A DNA stretch of 64,000 nucleotides. Origin: Lactifluus volemus. Taxonomy: Eukaryota; Basidiomycota; Agaricomycetes; Russulales; Russulaceae. The stretch lies in assembly GCA_022376515.1 (NCBI GenBank), contig WTXI01000003.1:62001-126000 (forward strand), read 5' to 3'. Position 1 is the stretch's first letter, and every line of letters begins with the position of its first letter. Shown in pieces: positions 58,129-64,000 of this stretch. Position numbers and translations under genes: made by a program. The notes beneath the pieces were generated by a model that was not told the origin of the DNA, did no database searches, and worked only from the letters and a program-made list of their open reading frames with translations.

Positions 58129-59102
58129 GTTAGGCCTAACGTACCCTACGAAGGCCTACTGGATGAGATGCCCTCTTCATCCATTCATCATTCAGTTTTG
58201 ACTCCACGGACTGATTTGTCCATCCTTTTATCACCATAAGGTTCCTATATCCCCAAGAGGAGAGTTGTCCCAGCTCATTCCCTTCTCTATATAGTCTGAT
58301 TCTTCGATTTGATGCGTGTCAACTGAAGGACCCTATCTTGGATCTGGGTGCCCCGAGGGTCCAGCTTTCGCAGTCTCATCTGCTAGTTTTTTTATAGATC
58401 CATCCTTCCCCGACTCATGCGTGCCTTGCCGTAGCAATAATCGGGTGAGCGAACACGAGACGAAGCCCAAGGAACAATAGTTGAATTGACCCCATGTAAC
58501 CGAACGTAGGTCAAATCACAGCTGTGTGTGCTCAGGTTATGAACTCGAGACAGCCAAGACAAATTGACAGCTTCGCTAGGAATAGACAGAGACATGTTAC
58601 TGAGAACGTTTCGGCCGTGCCTGTACATGTAATTCCGACAACTCGGAGGGTAGGAACAATCTCACTCACCATCACCACCACCGCTATATCCTCTCACTGA
58701 TAAAGAAGGCAGCCCAGAAAAAAAGGTCACAATCAACTGCATAGCGTTCCCTGCATGTTCTCTGGGGGGGGACGTTGTTCAGGGGATATGGGGTCTCTGT
58801 TTTTGCCAGTTGTCGAGCACCGTGACGTGGGATCAAGCATTGTATGTGGCGAGCATGTGGCGGATTGCCCATTGATCGAATCATGTCGAGAGTCTACTAT
58901 TAAATGAAAAGGCCCACCGTGTTACGCTTAGCTGGCAGCTGGAGCCAGTGATAAGAGTCGGCGACGTCACGGTAATCTACTGTCGGCGGCCGGCCAGTCA
59001 TGCAAGAGCAGCAATGAAGAGCACAGTAGCAGCCACGTTGAGTCATGGTGGTCAGCAAAGCCAGTTGCAATTCCAAGTTCCAGTATGCAGCTGTAGGGAC
59101 CA
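58129..59102. other. 5' flank of unit 4
   Basis: Up to about 58830 it is homologous to the 5' flanks of units 1-3 (CATCTGCTAGT, GCGTTCCCT-CATGTTCTC). The remainder to the inverted-repeat arm holds no supported gene; short frames at 58900-59217 (minus) are featureless. Confidence 0.5.
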
Positions 59103-59254
59103 TAAATACTCTCTTCTCTAGCTTTTGATGACCTCTGTTTTGATTACCTCTGGAATGACGACGACCGTGCAGACAGTGCAAGAGATGGTGCAAAAACGAA
59201 ATTTCCGATTTTTGCAATTCTATTTTTCAAATTTGTCATGACCTGGTCACGTGT
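59103..59254. repeat. Right arm of the inverted repeat around unit 4
   Basis: Pairs with 56752-56878 in opposite orientation. The distance between the arms is about 2.2 kb and encloses unit 4 with its flanks. Confidence 0.8.
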
Positions 59255-59540
59255 ATTTACTCGGACCCTTCTGATGCATCAGGATCAAGTGTACCAGACA
59301 GCTTTACCATAATGAAGGTGCTATGTGAGAGAACCATAGGAATAGCGACTAAGGCAAAGGACTGAATGAGCAAAGTGTATAATAATGCCTCCTACATAGT
59401 CAAGTGTTTTTTATGTCCTACAATACAATTCGTGTGCAGCCACGATTACTACTACTGTCATCCGTTATCCATGTTCCAAAGTCAACCCATACTGTCAGCA
59501 TTGAAAGCAACAAAAAAACTCAAGAATGGAAGGAAAAAAA

Positions 59541-60819
59541 TCACACGTTCCCAGAGATGGAGTCATAGCTAGGCGGAATCTCGTGCGGTGTACGTACAGC
59601 CATATCACGATCAGGGACACGTCCGGCATCCGTATGCTGTACCATCCCGACTTCGACATGAGGAGTTTCCCCAGGCACGCTCGGGTAAATCTGTGGGAGA
59701 ATGCGACCAAGTCCGTTATCCGAACGCTGAAGCGCTTCAACCTCGACTTCGCTATCCCTAGACCCAGTCGCTTCACTCTGACGTTTCTCCTTGGCTGAGA
59801 ACGGACGATACGACTGCGGTGGTGGAGACGCCGAACTGGGGCTCGTGCCCCCGCTGCCATACGAGTTGTGGCCCATCATGGCTGCTGAGAGCCTCATCAT
59901 CGAGGTACTGTCGCTCGGAGTGGATGGGTAGTACGACCCTGAGGTTGCCAAACTGCCGCCACCGCGGCCCATTTCGAGCATGTTGCTCGTAAGGAGAGTT
60001 TGGCTGTCAGGGTACTGTTGCATGCTGCTTCCCCCGCTCCAGGTCGCAGCGCCAAGTCCTGAGGGGCCAGATCCAGGACGACTCGGTCCTGACTCGGAAT
60101 TGTACTCGGCTCTCGCACCTGCCTGTGGCTCGTAGTGATATGGTGTGACTTCAGCGCCAACGAGGTCTGGTTGGCCCGCACCACCTTGAGTTATTCGAAC
60201 GGTGCCGTCGTGCGAATGAGGCTTGCGGTGGCGCCACCAAAGAAGGCAACAAAGGAAGAAAAGGGCCGCACTCACGGCTCCCGCAGCAGCACCAGCAATT
60301 AGACCAGTATTGTTGCTGCTCGAATGACTAGGTACAATGGTCGGATATATAACGGTTGTCGAATAAGCGGTGAGAGTGGCGACGTCGCCATTAGCTGCAG
60401 TTGATCTGAAAGAATTTTAACAAGGGACGACAGTTGTACGATTGGGTCTCCTTACAAGATTACAGTCGTGAATATAGACGTCGATGTTGTCAAAACCACA
60501 TCAGGAGACGGATTTGGAGTGGTTGAAGGGTTCGAATCCTGAGAAGATGTGATCGGAGGGGCTTGTTGGGGCGCGATTTGCGTTGTAGTGGTCGTATGTG
60601 GAGTGGTTGAGGTCGTTCTTGACGTAGTTGAGGTCGTTCGTGAAGTAGTAGTTGGGACGTTGTTCGTGAAGTCGTCGAGGTCGTCGTTCGGGAGGTCGAA
60701 GTCGTCGAAGCCTTAGCGGGAGTGGGAGTGGGAGTCGCACTTTTGGCCTGGGATGCAGACGGGGACGGGGATGGGGAATTGGGGGCTGCTGAAGACGCAG
60801 CGGGTGCGTACGACATCAC
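59541..60819 (-). CDS. PPxY-family membrane protein, second subfamily (unit 5)
   Basis: Starts MSYAPAASSAAPNSPSPSPS, then SATPTPTPAKASTTSTSRTT; a Thr-rich stalk HTTTTTQIAPQQAPPITSSQ; DVVLTTSTSIFTTVIL with an intron (about 60409-60455); TAANGDVATLTAYSTTVIYP; the helix GLIAGAAAGAVSAALFFLCC; stop-transfer WWRHRKPHSH; and a complete tail of about 230 residues with SYRPFSAKEKRQSEATG and the end EIPPSYDSISGNV. The two stalk halves are in different frames near 60660 (ACGTCCCAACTACT). Either an extra CC is a lesion, or a 41-nt intron starting at that GTCCC and ending TCAAG is removed, which restores frame. This makes unit 5 the best candidate for a working member. Closest to the pseudogene at 29567-30974 and the block relics. 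Confidence 0.65.
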
Positions 60820-61639
60820 TAGAGGAGGGGAACTGCTCTGGAGAAGGGACCACGGACTAGTACACCATCTAGCAGTGCAACTTTGACGGAGGTGGTAAAG
60901 ATGGATGAGGAGGATGCCTCACAAAGGAGGTCGTCGCGGGTTAGAAAAAAGGAAGGAAGGAGAGGAAAAGGCATGGCATTGAGCGCAAAGTGCTAGCTAG
61001 ATCGTGCTGCGAGGATGAAGACAAATGAGCCTAACCTAATTAGGTTTACTCATCAGACCGGCCGAACCGGCTTGTTTTCCCTTTATCGTCAAGATCAACC
61101 CATCCGTACATCAGTACAGAATCTCTTTTTTTTCCATACTTTCCCAACCATGAGAGGAGGGTTGTTCCTCTCAGACTTTGTCTCTTGATTTACCATTGTA
61201 CAGTCATAAATTACGCTCCTTACATCTGGAGCCCGGACCTCCTGGGGCCCGGGACTCCCACGGTATTTGATGGCAATTGAACCAAGGTTGAAATTTTCAT
61301 CCACGAATTTGATACTAACAAATGGCTCAATCGAGGAAATCCCGTCATGTCAAACCCATACCTGGTTACCCAGCTAGTGAGTCCTTATGATGGCCACCTT
61401 CATTGGACCAAAGGTGGAGAGCTGGAATCATATCTAGGAACGGCCCGGGCGGCTAATCTAACAAGCTGGTTTGGACCTGAATAATGAAAATATTCTTCCT
61501 CAACATACTGTGAACCGACTTTGTGAATACCTTGAGGAATCTCAGAGGATGCACTCACCAAATTTATGAACCTGCAAACGCAGGGAGAAGACCTCGGCAC
61601 CTAGTATATGACGGTCAGGCTGATGTATCAATCCATGTC
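60820..61639. other. 5' flank of unit 5
   Basis: Contains the conserved GGCATGGCATT/ATGCCTTT-like upstream region and GAGAGGAGGGTTGTTC text resembling the flanks of other units, to about 61330. No gene supported; the small minus frame at 61400-61600 is featureless. Confidence 0.4.
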
Positions 61640-62060
61640 TCAAAATCCCCAATACAATATACGTTTGTACTGTACCAGACAGCTTTACCAAAATGAAAGT
61701 GCTGTGTGAGAGGACCATAGGAATACATAAGCTACTAGTACAGTAAAGCACAGGGTTGAATGAGCAAACCGGCAGTCCAACTCGTGAATAACGAAACCTC
61801 ATCATCAATGGACGCCAAGCTATCATGATGTTCACCTCTCGTAGGGTAAAATACATAGACTCGGAATCCAGTGTCTTTCATGTCCTATATTACAACCCGT
61901 GTGCAGTGGCAGCCCACGATTACTACCACTGTCGTTAAAAGAGACGACGTCATAGCCAGGCGGAATCTCTTTCCTTACAGCCACATCAGGATCAGGGAGA
62001 GTCACGTCCGTCATCCGTATGCCGTACCGTCCCGACCTCGAACAGGGCTTGTCCCCTGTA
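61640..62060 (-). pseudogene. Relic of another PPxY-family unit (C-terminus only)
   Basis: The 3' flank text CAGACAGCTTTACCA...AGGACCATAGGAATA (61678-61735) matches 59297-59345. It is followed on the minus strand by the C-terminal piece VRKEIPPGYDVVSFNDS and TLPDPDVA (61940-62010), i.e. the PPxY end as PPGY. Upstream of this no tail or helix remains. Confidence 0.65.
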
Positions 62061-62670
62061 ACAAAGAATTACATCATTTTCACGTGATTTACCTACTTAA
62101 TATAGTAACATTACATAACATCACGCTGTCACACAGACATTGCCCCTTTCTCATAAGCGCCTATAAACCAATTAAGGGAATCTTACACATCGTCACGGTT
62201 GTAACACCCCCCCCCCGCCCCAGTAGCCTAAATAGGAAACACGTCGGGATGAGCGCGATCCTTAGCGAAATACGAGCGCGATCTATAGCGAAACACAAGC
62301 GCCATATGCAGCAGGAATATATTAGACTTACGGATATGTAGCAACCCGCATGTTAGATATCAGGCACTGTTTCATCAGACCAAGGAGGGCACAAATGAGT
62401 AGCCCATTCACGCTGATGATGCCGACACAACAGCAATGTACCTTACAATAAAAGCGGGATTCTTGAGCATTGAAGTCACACGGTTGACAAGGAGTATTCA
62501 GATTGTGCAAATAGTACGCGCATGCTATTCCAGAACTGGTGTTCTGTCCGGTGCAGAGGAGTTTAATGCGGATAAAATTACATCCCGGTTAGTGGGATCA
62601 AGATTTACGAGTCCAACTATGCTACAGAGTCAGACACCACGCGTCGGTGTCTTTACCTACTAATCGTCCT
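62061..62670. other. Spacer before the transposase
   Basis: C-run at about 62207-62218; no gene supported. It may contain the 5' end of the transposase gene or its terminal repeat, which cannot be judged without the other end. Confidence 0.4.
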
Positions 62671-64000
62671 ATGGCGGCACCATCCCACATGTCTCTGATC
62701 AGCCCCACAGCTGTGGGTATTATTCCTTATCGACAGGATCTAAGACAAGATGGGGTCAAGGTATGCACATTAGAGTTACTAAGTCACCTGCTAATGATCT
62801 ACATAGGTATCAACTCGAAGCTTGTGGTGCGATGAAATGCAAGCCCAACAAATTGAAACACGCCATCGCGAAGGGCTAGTTATCCGGCAGACCTTCACCA
62901 GCTCCCCATCTTCACAGGCATCAGCCAACGCTCTGCTTTCACAAAATAAGCTAGACTTACCCAGCCTGGAGCAACTTGAGAGCCGATGGATGACGGTGTG
63001 GTCATCCACATGGCGGTCTAAGAAATCCCAAATTGATGTTAAACGGCTATTACTTCAATGGTACTCAGTGTCCTTTCATGTACTCATCAGAATTTAATAA
63101 ACATACCATCCTTTAAGCAAATGTGGGTACAACAACAAAGCGCGTCGAGATGCTACACGTCAACACACAAATGGAGATACAGGAAAACGACACGCACCTT
63201 ACGATTTTACAGGATGCTTGGCTCATGCCGACATCACATACGAAAAGGAACCCCTCAGTATACGTCGCATCGTTGGCATCCTAGAGCATAACCAGGAATG
63301 TCAACTTAGTGTTATGACACGAATGCCATCCATCCCACTGCATCCTCATGTGATTGAAGTTGCGTTAGCACAACTAAGGGAAGGAGCTAGGCACGTACCG
63401 AGAATGGATGTGCCCCGAATTGAGCTGACTATATTGTGAACACAGTATCACCTCTATTCAGATGCGCAATCTGGAAATGTACCATCAGATGGCATATCGG
63501 CAACAGTCGTCCACTCACCCAGACCAGGCAAATTTCCGGTACAATATACAGCGCTCCGATCTTTATCGAATCTACACACGGCATCACCAATCCCAAGGGA
63601 TCGATATCAAAAAGCGTCCAGAGGATAACGTTCATGGCTGGATGAATCCAGACTCACCTCATTTCTCTAAAGAGATAGCCGATTGCATCTTTCATTATAG
63701 CGCTAGAGCGACGCGCGGTGATCGCTTCGAGATCTTTATATCCACCAAGGATATGGAGGACGCAGCATGGTCCTATGTCCACGAATCTCAGCTTATTCTT
63801 GACGGAACATTTGGTGTCTGTTCTTCAAGACTGTTACTTTGGATTGCGATGGGTGTAGATCCCCAACGAAAAGGCATACCTGTCGCATTGTTCCTATTTT
63901 CCGCACCTTCAGGGACCCTTGCAACACATGCCGGATATGACATAGCGGTTCTTACCCACATACTGAGTACCTGGAAGAACTGGTTGTCTTCTCGTAAATC
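62671..64000 (+). mobile_element. MULE-like DDE transposase gene, 3' end outside the window
   Basis: Pieces in order: an N-terminal exon from MAAPSHMSLISPTAVGIIPY; after an intron at about 62761-62806, SLWCDEMQAQQIETRHREGL and LESRWMTVWSS; an exon with ASRCYTSTHKWRYR; PYDFTGCLAHADITYEKEP and GILEHNQECQL; after an intron at about 63398-63451, MRNLEMYHQMAYRQQ and NVHGWMNPDSPHFSKEIADC; then SQLILDGTFGVCSSRLLLWI, whose D is the first Asp of the DDE triad in MULE-type transposases. It ends in the window with HILSTWKNWLSSRK. Near 63185 the frame of THKWRYR and that of GKRHAPYDF differ by one base, so this copy is decayed or an assembly base is missing. The zinc-finger end and the inverted repeats are not visible. 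Confidence 0.75.

Noticed and set aside
60528..60540. GGTTCGAATCC, which looks like a tRNA B box
   Set aside because: No A box at the right distance and no cloverleaf around it; it lies in the Thr-rich coding region of unit 5.

Overview
The window looks like nuclear DNA of a filamentous basidiomycete, probably an Agaricomycete. Genes are split by many short introns (about 40-65 nt) with GT/GC...AG borders. The recognisable genes are eukaryotic (AFG2/Drg1, DBP7, a cellular RNA-dependent RNA polymerase, a Rds1-type ferritin-like protein), and several families are typical of Agaricomycetes. I did not identify the species. No rRNA, tRNA or CRISPR array was recognised.

Left part (1-26 kb), mostly ordinary gene space. 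Two copies of a segment of at least 1.1 kb carry a small cysteine-patterned secreted-protein gene. They are followed on the minus strand by two tandem, related MARVEL-like four-helix membrane proteins. Then come AFG2 (60S ribosome maturation ATPase), a possible small secreted protein, DBP7 (60S-biogenesis DEAD-box helicase), a ferritin-like secreted protein, a hypothetical gene, a three-exon secreted protein, a coiled-coil hypothetical protein, and a divergent protein kinase with a long disordered tail. AFG2 and DBP7 both act in large-subunit ribosome biogenesis but are not co-transcribed.

Right part (26-62 kb), an expanded and decaying family. It encodes single-pass surface proteins with a Thr/Ser/Pro mucin-like ectodomain, one transmembrane helix and a cytoplasmic tail ending in a PPxY motif (architecture like Mid2/Wsc wall sensors). 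At least six recognisable copies and several relics lie between 29.5 and 62 kb. A related gene at 26.8-28.25 kb has its own relics at 33.0 and 40.1 kb. Part of the array is a block of about 5-6 kb duplicated in tandem. Nearly every copy is interrupted by small indels, mainly in the minisatellite-coded ectodomain. A cellular RdRP gene (35.5-39.6 kb), i.e. RNA-silencing machinery, sits inside this repeat-rich region. The right edge holds the 5' part of a MULE-like DDE transposase.

Two cautions run through the annotation. Exon joins were worked out by hand from splice consensus and reading phase. Several unrelated genes (ferritin-like, RdRP, transposase, tandem-array copies) each appear to lack a single base, so some frameshifts may be assembly indels rather than biological lesions.
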